DNA of 64,000 nucleotides from Piscicola geometra (Eukaryota; Annelida; Clitellata; Hirudinida; Piscicolidae). The stretch's first letter is position 1. Each line of letters opens with the position of its first letter. A program made the position numbers and the translations under genes. The notes under the pieces are model-generated. The model saw only the letters and a list, made by a program, of their open reading frames with translations, made no database searches and was not told where the DNA came from. The DNA is taken from assembly GCA_943735955.1 (NCBI GenBank), contig OX030962.1, positions 2,134,610-2,198,609 of the forward strand, read 5' to 3'. This document shows, piece after piece, positions 50,831-63,665 of this stretch.

Positions 50831-53389
50831 TCTGCTGACTTGAATTCACTTTTCCCTCTCTATTATCGTTCTGCACCGTTTGATATTCTTTGCTTGAATT
50901 CAATTATAGCAGGCTTTTCGGTAAGTTTTATTACTTTTTGTTTTTTTTTTTTTTGCTTTCATATTTTCACGTCATGGGAGGTTTCTTGATTCCGTTTTTT
51001 GCACTTGTTTTTTTCATTTCATTATTATTCGCTATTATCGTTTTTCTCAATTCATTTAAACCCATAAAATGACAAAAAACCACTGCTTTAAAATAAACAC
51101 TGTTACTTAACTACAACATCCCCAAAACAAATTCACAACAGCAACTATAACAACTCCTTTCAACACGAAGCGCGTAATGCTTCTCGCTGCTTCGCAAGTA
51201 ATTGAAAGTCTGCGTTTCCTTCTTTCTTGCTTTCCTCATTCGCAAGACCCCCAACCCCCACAGTCTTTATTGTCACTCTGTTTACTTTTTCATTTGCATT
51301 TTGTCCTTGGAAAGTTTATTTTGGCAGATGTTTTCATCAAAACTTAGCAATTTAGTTCATCCGCCTGTATTGGTTTTGGATTGAAAGTTGTTCGGATGTT
51401 GTCGACTCAGCTGTGGGCACAACATACACATGCGCATCTTTCTTGACTGTTTCTGTTGCGTCGATTGGAAGATTCGTCTTTGTTTAATAACGTTGAAAAA
51501 TTAATTTTTTCCAAAATTCCATTTTCAAATGTTTCTAGATTAAACTCTCAACATATTTAATCAGCAAACATGAAAACGCTTGCTTCAGGCATTATTGAAA
51601 TAACCACCACATCCACTACCACTACGCCAACAACTACAACCACATTCACAAACACTACACCAAAAACTACAACCACACCCACTACCACTACACCAACCAC
51701 TACAACCACATCCACTACGCCAACAACTACAACTACATCCACTACCACTACGCCAACAACTACAACCACATCCACAAACACTACACCAACCACTACAACA
51801 ACATCCACAAACACTAAACTACCCCTTTCTCTTTACCAAAACTCCAAGCAAAAACTTTCACTTCTCTCCCAAAACTAATAGAATTAGCGGCAATACAGAC
51901 ACAATAGCAAACGTAATCGAGTTATACAGTAGATGCACTGCCCTAGAACACAAAATGAAAAGGTACCTAGACATTGTGATTGCGGGAAGTTATGAAGAAA
52001 TATATACAAAAGGGATTTGGGAAGAAATGTTGAACCCTAGTGAATATTACTCTCTTTTATTCGTTTTTATTTGATTTTTTACCATTTCTTTTATGCTATT
52101 TAGCAATTCAAAGTTGTTTTGCTACACACATTTTTATATATTTATTTTGCAAAATACTTATCTTAAAAATTTTGATTTTTATGTTTCGATCATTTTTTTC
52201 TCCAACAAAGCCCATTCCTGCTCCAGCATCCATCACTTCTTATAGATTATCAAGCATTGAGAAACCTTCATTTCTTTCTTCATACCTCAATTTAAACAAA
52301 TGCCGCAATTTATTTGCATAATATTTATTATAAATATTTTTAATGAATCTCGAAATTTTATAAATACGAAAATTATTTAAATAAAAACTCAACGTTTTCG
52401 ACTGGGAATATAAGCATTTTGATATCATTAAACGCTGTTCTTCACTGAAAATTTAAATATTTTCTCAAATGTTTCATGATTTATCAATCATTTCTATTTC
52501 ATTTTCTGAACATTCAGTTTCGGCTCTTGTGCCATCTTATTTAGGGCCTTTTACAGTGTCGTGAGTGCTCGTGTACGTATGGATGGCTGGGTGCTTGGGT
52601 TGGAAGGTGGTTGGTGGGAGAAGGTTGTGTGGAAAGTATAAAATGTTTTTATGAGAAGTGTTGGGATGAGTGGTTGGGAATGGTTAGGAAGGTGGGCTGG
52701 TGGGAAGATGGCTGGGTGGCAGTCGGATGGGGTTGGTTAGATTGGTGGGTGATGTGTGATTAATGAGTGAGATAGTTAATGAAGATATGACAGTTTAAAA
52801 TTGTAATAACATTTGGCAATACTTTGTTAAAGATTAAATAACATCAAAACAGCATTCTCTTTGTTACGACGCATTCTGAAAAAAGACAAACAAACAACCT
52901 ACTTACTCGACTAAAACATGAGCGCATTAAAAACATTTAATAAAAAATACTTTCGAGCCTAAAAATGTTTGACACAAAGGAGGAATGCTGAGTAATGAGT
53001 GATGATGGAGGTTTGAGGGTTCCTGGATTACTGCAACACGTGAGCTATCAATCTTGCCACGTCAGCCTTTGTTTACATCGATGATTTTTCATTGTCAGGA
53101 ATGACGTAACAAATGGCGTCACACAAAAACGTGCTCTAGTTTTTTCTTTATTAATCGTCGGAAACTTTTGTTTGGAGGAATTTTAGTTATATTTTTTTAA
53201 TTACTTTTTTATTTTTGTCTTTTTGTACTGAATGTTTAATTGACTAGAGAGTATGAATAAAAATGACAATATTTAAAGTAAAGAACTCCAACCTTCCCCC
53301 CCCCCCCCCCACCTCTTCTGCTATTCTTTCGTACTTCTCCACTCCGTCCACCCACTTCATTTACTATTCTCTCTTCTTCATCCACCAAC
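50831..53389. other. Upstream flank of protocadherin, no gene recognised
   Basis: AT-rich sequence with a T-run near 50940, the minisatellite at 51604-51820, and unique sequence with CACGTG-like and TGACGT-like sites near 53040-53130. No gene seen. Confidence 0.5.
51604..51820. repeat. ACTACAACCACATCCACTACC minisatellite
   Basis: Units of about 21-30 bp. A 102-codon Thr-rich frame starting at 51570 crosses it (MKTLASGIIEI then Thr/Pro/Ser); it is probably a repeat artefact. Confidence 0.92.
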
Positions 53390-53575
53390 CACCCACTCCA
53401 TCCAACCACTCCATCCAACCACTCCATCCAACCACTCCATCCAACCACTCCATCCAACCACTCCATCCAACCACTCCATCCAACCACTCCATCCAACCAC
53501 TCCATCCAACCACTCCATCCAACCACTCCATCCAACCACTCCATCCAACCACTCCATCCACTATTCTCTCTTCTT
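53390..53575. repeat. CCATCCAACCACT 13-bp minisatellite
   Basis: About 13 near-perfect copies, flanked by a longer direct duplication of CTATTCTCTCTTCTTCATCC at 53362 and 53560. Confidence 0.95.
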
Positions 53576-53639
53576 CATCCACCAACCACCCACTCCATCC
53601 AGCCCTATTAAACGCATCAAGCCACCCCCAGTCGACGGG

Positions 53640-54160
53640 CCAATCAATCACACCACCCACGTAACATCGGTCACGTGTTGCCCTCCTACCCAATCAAGTG
53701 ACGCTTCGTTGGTGCCTTCCACCAATCAGCGAACACGTTTTCAATTCCACCCGATCAATCATCCGTCGTCTCCACACCCTCGAGATTCCGAGCAATCGTA
53801 TTTCACGCTTGACTACCCCCGAGGTCTTCTGACCTTCAAGACGCCATGGAGGCCACACACGACTGACGTCATCATTGGCTTGCTGCTGCTGCTGTGACGT
53901 GGACTTCTTGATATTGAGAAGTGCATGTTGTTGTTGGTGGCTGTATCAAAGAGGAAATAGAGTGCAGTCTCTTGGTCAAGACCCCCTCGGTGAAGGCAAG
54001 AGTATGTAACAAGGACGCAGGCGACTGAAGCATCCGCTCAATTTCGAAGTTAAGTCTTGGAAAAAAGAACGTGGGCTTGTGAGGGAATTAATTTGATTGG
54101 CTGGAATATTTGTCACGTGATACGGGCATTGACATGTGATTGGGCGCGATGTGCGGGAAA
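53640..54160. promoter_or_regulatory. CCAAT/CRE/E-box-rich putative promoter or enhancer
   Basis: At least six CCAAT or ATTGG boxes (for example near 53640, 53690, 53725, 53874-53878, 54098, 54140), a palindromic CRE TGACGTCA at 53864-53871 and CACGTG sites near 53672 and 54113. It lies about 3 kb upstream of the protocadherin start and could serve it through a non-coding first exon, or serve a + strand transcript. Confidence 0.4.
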
Positions 54161-54429
54161 TGAGTTTTGTTACTTCCGTTTCTGGCCAGGTTCACTTCCG
54201 TTTGGCGTTGTCAAAAGCGACTAATGTTGTTTGCTTTGCTGCTGCTTTTTTATATTGTGAATAAAAAATGGCTAAACAAATGTTTGCCATTGGAGTTTGC
54301 ACGCCATGTAGCCAACCGCTGGTTTGAAAAATAAATTATTAAAATTATATTTTTCTAAAGAAAAAACTAATACAAAGAAAAAAGCAAACTTGATGACCAA
54401 TAAAAATGAGAAATATCTGAGCTAAAAAA

Positions 54430-54645
54430 ATGCAAATTTCATTAAGGCAATTGGTTGAATTGATGGAAGAATTGATGGATGAATTCTTTGGTTGGCATCT
54501 CTCGCAGACTTTCAATTCAACTTTTAATGCCTTCAAACCTTTATTGCGCTATTTCATGAAAAAAACAAATGGTATGAAAAAAGCTGTTCAAAAAGTAAAA
54601 AAAGTTGGAGAAAAATTGATGGGTCAAACAGCTTCAGCGATATAA
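54430..54645 (+). CDS. Small ORF, 71 aa, unassigned
   Basis: ATG to TAA frame of normal composition, with an acidic/hydrophobic N-half (LVELMEELMDEFFGWH) and a Lys-rich amphipathic C-half (MKKAVQKVKKVGEKLMG). No signal peptide, homology or splice partner recognised. May be non-coding. Confidence 0.2.
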   Translation: MQISLRQLVELMEELMDEFFGWHLSQTFNSTFNAFKPLLRYFMKKTNGMKKAVQKVKKVGEKLMGQTASAI

Positions 54646-54739
54646 ACATGGGAGGTCTTTTTGATGACGTTTGCTATGCCTTCAATATTTTAAAAATTCA
54701 CATCATCGCAATCATTCTCTCTTCATTATCATCCTCTTC

Positions 54740-54985
54740 ATCATCTTCTTCTTCATCATCCCCATCTTCATCATCCCCATTTTCATCATCCCCATCTTCA
54801 TCATTCCCATCTTCATCATTCCCATCTTCATCATTCCCATCTTCATCATCCCCATCTTCATCATCCACATCTTCATCATTCCCATCTTCATCATCCCCAT
54901 CTTCATCATCCCCATCTTCATCATCTCCATCTTCATCATCCCCATCTTCATCATCCCCATCTTCATCATTCTCATCTCTTCGATC
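54740..54985. repeat. CATCTTCATCATCCC 15-bp minisatellite
   Basis: About 17 copies with CATT/CATC variants. Confidence 0.96.
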
Positions 54986-55204
54986 ATTCACATCTTTCAA
55001 ATCATCACCATCCATCTATCATTTCCATCAGTACCAGTTTTTATTTCCTTCTTATCATATCACTGTCTTTTATTATCGTCATCATTATCAACACCACCCT
55101 CTTTTAGTCATCTTCATCATTAGACTCTTGCAAACCTGCCCACGTTCCAGCTTATTTCTAAATCTTCTTTTCCGTCACGAAGTTTAAATGCGATTTACTC
55201 AAAA

Positions 55205-55300
55205 GCACACACACGCACACACACGCACACACAAACACACACACACAAACACACACACACAAACACACAAACACACACACACACAAACACACACACAACT
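55205..55300. repeat. CA-rich microsatellite (CACACACAAA)
   Basis: Compound (CA)n with AAACACAC units. Confidence 0.95.
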
Positions 55301-55599
55301 TGTTCTCAGCCCAAGGAACATGTGTGGGATGCAGATTTAATTAGTCGATAGTCTAATTGCTTATCTGAGTTTACTTTTACTCATCCGCTTTTCAAAGCTT
55401 GAAACTCTATTTTCCTATTAACCAATCATTCACACTTCCCTCCACCTTATCAACTTCAAGTCCTTCAAGCCCCACCACTATCCACCCAACGTTTCAGCCC
55501 TGCGTTGCACCCCTCATTTCAACTACGCAAGAAAAATTTAATTCCAAACATCATTTTGGACTGTGACAGAGAACAAAGTTTATAGAAGGAATGGGTGGT

Positions 55600-55880
55600 T
55601 GGTTAGATGAGTGGGTGGATGGATGGGTGGGTGGGTGGATGGATGGATGGGTGGATGGATGGATGGATGGGTGGATGGATTGATGGATGGGTGGTTGGAT
55701 GGATGGATGGGTGGATGGGTGGGTGGATGGATGGATGGATGGATGGATGGATGGATGGATGGATGGATGGATGGATGGGTGGTTGGATGGATGGATGGGT
55801 GGATGGATGGATGGATGGGTGGATGGATGGATGGATGGATGTATGGATGGATGGATGGGTGGTTGGTTAGTTAGATAGGT
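55600..55880. repeat. (GGAT)n array with GGGT variants
   Basis: Tetranucleotide GGAT/GGGT/GGTT array. The Met-Asp-Gly-Trp frames in all three + strand phases are artefacts. Confidence 0.96.
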
Positions 55881-55972
55881 AGTTTGATAGATGGATGGGT
55901 AGATAAATGATAGGTTGGATGATTTGATGAGTGGTTGAATGGTAGTTTAATGGGGTTCTGGTCGAATCGAAT

Positions 55973-56287
55973 ATGCAACGATACGACGTCGAGATGAGCT
56001 CTGCAAACACGATGAGAAAAGGCAATTACTTGAATTTGAAGGCATTAATATATGATCTTCGCTCAATTAGACTTCAAATTCGAAACGGTCTCAAGGGAAA
56101 AGTGGATGTGGCCTTAAAAACAGTGGAAAACAAAAAAGGAAAAGAATATAAGACCAATATGGCTGTCAAAGAAGTTTTTATAAAAATAAATAAATTCGGA
56201 AATGAGTGTGAAGGGTGTGGGAGAAGGAGGGTGAAGGTTGGTTTATCGCCGTTTCAATCAGATGCCTTAGACTTTCGAGAATCTTAA
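55973..56287 (+). CDS. Small ORF, 104 aa, unassigned
   Basis: Open frame MQRYDVEMSSANTMRKGN... with a Lys-rich middle and a CEGCGRRR motif near the end. No domain recognised and no splice partner seen. It could be a chance ORF. Confidence 0.18.
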   Translation: MQRYDVEMSSANTMRKGNYLNLKALIYDLRSIRLQIRNGLKGKVDVALKTVENKKGKEYKTNMAVKEVFIKINKFGNECEGCGRRRVKVGLSPFQSDALDFRES

Positions 56288-56299
56288 TGAACATCGCCG

Positions 56300-59200
56300 T
56301 AAAAAGATAAAAGTTAAATTCCAAAATAATGAAAACAACGATGATAGTGTTAGGAGAGATGAGAAATGATTGATTGGAGTGATAACAATCAGAAAGATTA
56401 TTATTTGATAAGAATTTAAAAAATGATTTTTAAAACAAAAAGAAAAATGCCGTGAATTTAAAATTGATAACTTCGTTTCGAAAAGCTGTTTTAACAGTTC
56501 AAGCTTTTTTTAACTTCAAATAAAAAACCTGGGAGGAAAAAGCAATTAGACGCTTCAGAATAAAGCAAAACCACCATTAATTACTCCATTTGCACTATTT
56601 CTCAAATACATCTTTAATACACTCATACAAACACCGCATCCATAACAAATTCACACCCTTTTCCATTATAACACTTCCATATTAAGAAGAAAGAGTTTTA
56701 AGACTGACTTTTTTAGTCTTTTATTTCTTCTGGTGATTTAATGCTTTTGTTGGGCGCATACGGAATATGAACAGAAAAAAACGAATAGATTTTGTTTTTG
56801 TTGCAAAAATGTTTTTTTTATAATTTTTTATTTTTATTTATTTGTTCTTTAAAAGATAAATAAAGTATAAGATTCGATTTTTCAACATTTTATAAATATT
56901 CTTTTTAGGAATATTAAATAATATATTTTCGAAACTGTTGATTTTTTTCCAAACGCCAAAAAAATGGATTTTAAAATTTTTCAGCACAACAGTAAATTTG
57001 TTAAGGAGGCCGTGTGGGCATTCGATACGCGAGATAGAACCTTCGCAAAAAAATAAAAATCTAAATCAGAACAAAAAGTTTGATTTTTTTTTCTTTAAAG
57101 ATTTATAAAATGAAAGGGTTTTATGTTGATTTTGTAGGTTGTCAGGTAGGTAGTTGCACTCAAAGGACAGGTGGGTTTGATTACAGTCTTGAGTTCACCC
57201 CTGTAATAATACTTTTTTCATTAATTTAAAACGGGCTTTTAAATTAATCTCGAAGTGTTAAAGTTTGGATTTGAAATTCGAATGAGAGGTGGGTGATTGA
57301 TGAAAATGCTGGATTTAAAAAAGATAATTTAGAAAAATGATCAGTTAATAAAATGTGTTCGCGAAAAAGGCTTGTTGAATTTATGTGGCGTGCAATTTTG
57401 CAAGATTCAGAGGTGCCCGTGGTGGCCAGAGAAGAATTATGGCGCATAGGAAAAAGGAGTCATTTGGGAAGAATAAAGATACAATGCAACGAGAAAAAAC
57501 GACGAAAAATTGATAATGGAAAAAAAACAAAACGTGAAAAAACGAAAAAAGAGCAATCATGTCGATAATAACGAAAAAGTATGGCGCTGTTTCGTTCAGA
57601 AAAATAGTGGAAGGAGAAGAGAGAATGGAAAGATAAAAAAGGTGGTTAATAGACTAAGGGTGAGTGATAGAGATGCGGAACAATAAAGCAGACGGCCATA
57701 ATCGAAGTGGTCGAAGGTAACGATGCCGGGAAAGTGTGTCCTAACTTGATTTGTCTCACTCTATTAAGAACCTAACGACGCCTTTCCCTTGCAAGCACTC
57801 TTTGCAAGTTTGTTATCATTTCGATAATTTTCACCACTTAGTTTGCTTGCTTTGTTTTTTTTAATTTTCATCATTTTTTTAATTTTTTCATTTTAAAAAA
57901 TAAAATTTAATCTTATTTATCTAACCATTAAGAAACAATTTGCAGTTTTTATGCTTTTTTGTACGTAGTTGACGTGTTTCCTTAAATCCAGTTTATAATA
58001 TTATCGTAAATCGAATCCTTTTACCTCACAGCGATTCTTTCGATTCTCCAAACATTTTATTTCCGCTCATTTTTCGCCCATTTAAAGTTACTTTCATTTT
58101 TATTTCTTCTAATTTTGCTTTCACTTCCTTCCGAACGTCTTTTGTTTCCATCTCGCTTGCCTGTTTGCGAGTGCATTATTACAGTTTAGACGGGCATACA
58201 AGGGAACATTAGGCTACTTACGCCTTCCTTCCACATTCCTCACCCCTCCCTCCCTCCCTCTTTCTTCGCTATTTATTTTCTAAAAGTTTATTTCTAATAT
58301 TTCTTTTCCGTCTTCATTATATTATTCGCTATTTTTTGAGACTCTGAAAAATCGTTTTTTTCTTTTAAAGGTCTTTAACGATCTAGTAATTCCAGGCAAG
58401 GGAATTTAAAATGCTACTCCGGGTCTTCGAAACTTTATTTTCTTTTTGTATTGTCATTCACTGAACGCAGCTCCAAACCTCAAACGAGAAAAATAAACTT
58501 CTACTTTTTAACCACCATGCTTTCCATCGCCCCCTACTCAACCCTCTTATTCCTCAACAACCACCCTCTCCCACGACTCGTTCGAGAACGGATTTCACCT
58601 TTCGATCATATTTACTTTCAAATTTATTGCCAAACTGCGCTGGAAATAAAGCCAGGCTGCATTCTGCTTCTACAACATCATGGACATAGTGCCTTGCCTT
58701 CTACTATCGCATCCATTTCTCTTTTGTTAATAAATTTATTTAAATATTTATTTAAATTTACATTTAAAATTCTCAAGTTTTTTAATTTTAAAAGTTAAAT
58801 TTCAATGATAATGCAATGTCACTGCGCTACTTATTTCATTTCCACCGACCTTGACAATCTTCCATTAACCTTACAATGAAAACTCCTTTCTTTAATTTTG
58901 CACTCTAAACTAGAAAACAAAATTCAAATTTGAAACTTTTCCAAAAATATTATTAACTTTTAAACTTTCTTTTTGCAAACTTTTGTCTCGATAGTTTCTC
59001 CGATCAGTTTAATCAAACCCAGAGCAATTACTCAATTAGTGGCGATACCACCTAATTAATACCATTAACGATATATACGCTTTCTTCGGGATTATAATCT
59101 GATTTATGCCTAATTTGATTATTAATTAAGTATTCTTTATTTTCCCTTCAGCTTTATGTGGCTTTGAGAGCTTTCCAGTGACTCAAACTCGTGTTCAGGG

Positions 59201-62200
59201 TGCCTCACTCAAGCAGAAGAATGTCTATTGAGTTCAAATCGAAAAATTAAAAACCTTTCCAGTGAACTATACAATTTTAAATTTCCATTTATTTAAATTT
59301 TTTTTCTTTTTCAAGTTTGAGTTCTTTCAAAAGTTTTTAAAAATACCAATTCTCAACTTCTCAGAAGTCTAATCCATTCATTGGATTCTCAAACGGCCTA
59401 CGCACACCTGCTGTACACACACACACCTTCGCGGCAGAAGTACAATGACGGATTGCTTCGTCGCCTCGGCAATCAATGGCGTTTATTAATTAAAAAGGCA
59501 CCTCGTCATTACCTTTTGCCCCTGTCCCTTCGTTCTGTCTCGACGAATCTATGCGCTTTTTGAAGAGTGGTCAGGACTCAAATTGGTGCTTGGAGTTTGC
59601 TCTTTAGGGTAATTGTGGTTTTTTGATGTATCTTTAAAGTTCGTTTATGGGCAAGCGAAAATCACGAGTTTAGAAATAATGCGATGGTTTTTTTTATCGG
59701 TTTATTAGAATCACCAACACTCTCAGCACCTAGAGCATTTGAAAACCCGTCTTAAACAGCTTCTCTTTCAAAGAAATACTGCTTTTATTTACAGTCGACG
59801 ATTTACGCCGAATAAAATTTAAGGAAGAAACTTGATTTAAAAAATAAAGTTTTAAACACTTGAAATTTATGTACGTGAAAGAATACTTTTATAGTTGTTT
59901 AATTTTTCCCCGCAAATAAATAAATCCGAGGCGTATTTTTGGAATTATAAATTCTCGTTTTCATTGCGTTGTAGTTACAGAAATCGAAAAGAAGACTCAG
60001 AAAGCAAGGATGACCTACATTGATGCATACCGCTGTGTTGGCATTTGTCAAAGTGCCTGTGTGACAAGCTGAGTTCTGGGCGGGTATTCTCAGGTATTTT
60101 GATCTCGTATTTTAAATTATTCTGGTCATGCATTTCGAGGTATTTTGTGCGTTAAATGTCAAGTATAGTTGTAAGGTCTTCTCAGAAAGTATTTTAAGTT
60201 ATATCGTTTCATTTTCAAATCATTTTCAATTGTGTTTTTCAATTGTACATTTTGTTAATCACTAATGCTTAATTTTTCGCGTTGATGGAAAGGGAGAAGT
60301 CTAGATGTGAGGAGTTAGATGAATGGAAGTGGATTAGGGTAGAGTGAATGTTGCTAGACTAGAGGTTTTCGTTCTCTTTCCTTACGACCTTTCAAAAATC
60401 CGATCACTCCCAAGGGACCTGGAGTCGTGTTTATATGGAAAAGGCTTATGGGCTGGAAATATATCGTGTTTGTGATTGTGTGGGTGTGTCTGTGCTTGTA
60501 TGTGTATGTCTTTGGATTGGTTGTATGTCCGAGTTGGTTGTGTTTTGAGGTTGCTTGTACGTTAGATAGTTGGTTTTTTATTAATTTTTATTATTTTTGA
60601 GCTTGGTTTTGTACTTTAGTTTTTTGAGCTTGGTTTTGTACTTTTGTTTTTTGAGCTTGGTTTTTATTAATGTGGGAGTTTTAAAAGAACCTTTTGCTGC
60701 TCGTTCAATTTAATGCTTCTGAATTAAAAATTTACTTTCGACATTTAATTTTAGAATTTTGAAAATTTAAATTATTAAAGTTTTTAAAACTTAAAGTCTA
60801 AATCATTGTTTGAATGGAAAAGTCGATTGATTATTTTCTTTGTTCAAAAGGCATTCACAATTCAAAAACTTAAACTTGAAATCATTTTTTTCCAAAATAA
60901 AATATTTTTATCTACATTCAAGTTATGCATTTTATGTATAAAACCAAAATTGGGAATGTTTTCTTTATTAATACTTTCACTCCAAAGTTTTTATTATTAT
61001 TATTAAATTAATTGATAAGCACAAAGACGGGGATTTCATGACGCCGAAAAAGTAATATTTAAAAAGAATAAATGTTTTATTTTTTCAAAATAACTTTTGA
61101 CAATTCTCCCTCTTCGTCCTAATCCTTATTTATTTGTCGATTTCTTATTTTTAATTTGAAAAAGGCGAAAATAAATTTCAAATTGTAAAAAGTATTAAAA
61201 TTAAATCATTCAAACATGGATTGTTCTTCTGTCATAAATTTTGAAAGGGACTAAATTTTGTTTTCAGCTCACGTTCATAAAATACGAGTACACATACGCA
61301 CACAGAAACACAACTCCACAGACACTCACATATGCACACACAAAAATATCTATGAATAGTTTCGTCAAAAGATGTATCCACAAGAATGCCGTATAGAACG
61401 TTCATTAAAGCTTTCAAAAAGTGAATCTGAAGAGAGTGAAAAGAAGAATGGGTAGAAACAATATATAATTTTTTGTCGAAAATACTTGATAATGGGGTGT
61501 ACAAACAAGCATAAAACAATTTTAAAAAGCGAAAAAAGGTAAGATGAAAGATTAAAAGTTGACGGCCAGCTTGACACGGAGGTCTGGATGTCGTTCAGGT
61601 GCAGTCAAGTCACTCGAGTGCCCGCCCCTGAGTCTGCTTCAGATTGGAAAGCTCATTAGCATTTCGACATTTCCGTGGTGGAAAGCCATCGCCGGTTTTT
61701 ATTTATTTTTTGATTAATCTTTTCGCCAATTCTTCTTTCTCGCACCTCCATTCGATCCCATCACATTCGTTCAATCCATCATTCCAAAACACAATGACTT
61801 TCTTCATAACACTTCCATTTATCCATCAACCACCCATCCAAGCATTCACTTTTCCATCTTCCCAGATTTACTCCACATTATTTAAACATTCTATCTTTCT
61901 TTTCTACGCGTTTTTTAAAATTGTTCGCTACTTTTCGCTTTCTCAAACTGAATGCACTTTTTTCATTAAGTCTCAATTAGTTTCCTCCCGGTTTCCTTCA
62001 TTCACGGTTTGTATTAAAGGAAATTCCATTTCTTCAGAGTGTATTGCATTTTAAAAAACTTTATATTTTTTTGGTTTTTGTAGTGTCGTTATGAAGTGAT
62101 AATTTTTAGGCTTCCTCAAACACTTTTAGGTCAGTCTTCAATGGTGTTTTGGTCTTTTTTGTTTCTCATTTTCCACCTCTTGTTTGCCTCTCACTTATAC

Positions 62201-63285
62201 ATGGGGCGTGAATAAATGAAGAGTTATTGGTCGTCAGAGCAGCAGTGGGAAAGAAGGGTAAGATAAGAAAAAAATCATTTCAAACAATCTCTCCAATATA
62301 GTTTAAATGAACCCACACACACATTCACACACACAAACACAAACACACACACACATGTATGTGCGCATGTAATTGGATTATAGACACATAATGCCATAAT
62401 CAAGAAGACGAATGTCTGCCAAAATCTTATTCATCGCGGAGTTTGATTCGCACCTCCAACGATTTGTTTCTTTTGTTACCTTGCCTTATTTACAGTCTTC
62501 GCTTCCGTCGGCAGGTTTACTTTTAAGCACCATCATTCAGGCGTTCATCCATTTCGGAGTTTTTCTATTTTTATTAAACAAATATATCTAGATTTGTTCA
62601 ACTTCAGACATTGCTTTCTTAAACTTTTATTCTTTACAGTCTCAATACTTTTTTCTGATATTTTTCTTTTTGCTTCTTCTCCATTTTTCTTTCTTTTCTC
62701 TTCTGACTTAATTCAGTGGAATATTTATTCTTCTCTCAGCAGCAACCTCACGATTGCCTAATCCCTCCCAATTGATCGTCTGCCTTCTTCCATGTATTTG
62801 CCTCCACAATCAGAACCGCTACTTCCTCTTCTTCCTTTTCCTCTTCTTCCTCTTCTTCATTTTTTTCCATATAATTACTTAAAAAACAAACATCAAGGTT
62901 TTTTAATCCATTTCCACAACCGCAATCTCCACCACCATGCACTACTACAACCCTACCACCACAACTTTCCCAAAACTTATTTAAACTTTTTCTTTTTCAT
63001 TCTTCCTCATTTTCAATTACACTCTCAAATATTTGTGTACTCTTCCCGCATGCTAACACAAACGTTGTTTGCAAATTAATTATCTACAAACAATCGCCTT
63101 TTCTTAATGCATTTATTCGCCGACGTGTTCGTCAAAAATGGCTGCAAAAAAAGCGCTGTTTTCACAGTCAATCAAAATTCATTTTTTCCCATTATCGACC
63201 TCATTAGTGTTTGTGTTGGGCAAGTATTTAAGATGCGATTCGAACTTGATGTGTAATAGTTCGATTGAGTTCGACACCTTCAAAG
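56300..63285. other. Intergenic, no gene recognised
   Basis: AT-rich sequence with short (CA)n tracts near 62320-62360, a triplicated TTTTGAGCTTGGTTTTGTACT unit at about 60590-60670, and short ORFs without protein-like conservation. Nothing supports a gene. Confidence 0.5.
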
Positions 63286-63289
63286 TTAG

Positions 63290-63665
63290 AGTTTGGTTCT
63301 AGTTCCATCTCCAGTAGGAACAAATGCCTTTGACTTCGGTGATATTTGTGGTGCAAGTACTTTGTTTCATCTATTTAAACGACGATTGAGTCACCATCAA
63401 AGCCTGCAACCTCTGCTGCCTACTTTTTCAGCCATTTTTGACACTCATGAGTTTGCACCAGTTTGCCACCAGGACACGACTTCCAATTCTGACCTCATGT
63501 TTCAATTGATTTTGAGGCATTTCATGGCACCAGCAGTACACCGTAATCAAAATTATTTCGATTCTAAAATCACTACCGGAAAAATATGATCCATCATGAA
63601 CGGACTTTTTTTCTGCCAAATTTTCCACAAGCCCAGTCTCTGCTGTCGATGCTTTTTGTCGGTAT
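63290..63665 (-). pseudogene. Merlin/IS1595-type (ISXO2-like DDE) transposase relic
   Basis: Reading the minus strand across frame breaks gives, in order: DWACGKFGRKK (remnant of a C-x2-C zinc ribbon end), KSVHDGSYFSGSDFRIEIIL, LITVYCWCHEMPQNQLKHEV, then GFDGDSIVV, a stop where Glu is expected, IDETKYLHHKYHRSQ. This follows the ISXO2-like pattern GS-x-F-x-x-S, and VEIDE-x-x-F-x-x-x-K-Y-x-R around the first catalytic Asp. In animals this fold belongs to Merlin DNA transposons, which are known from flatworms. Several frameshifts and stops show it is dead. No termini were identified. Confidence 0.72.

Noticed and set aside
57000..57210. ATTCGATACG and GGTTTGATTAC resembling B-boxes
   Set aside because: No A-box at proper distance and no cloverleaf.
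57353..57568. 71-codon Lys/Arg-rich + strand ORF
   Set aside because: Basic low-complexity end, no domain, no splice or promoter context.
63293..63589. 98-codon + strand ORF
   Set aside because: It is the antisense of the Merlin transposase relic, which explains the sequence better.
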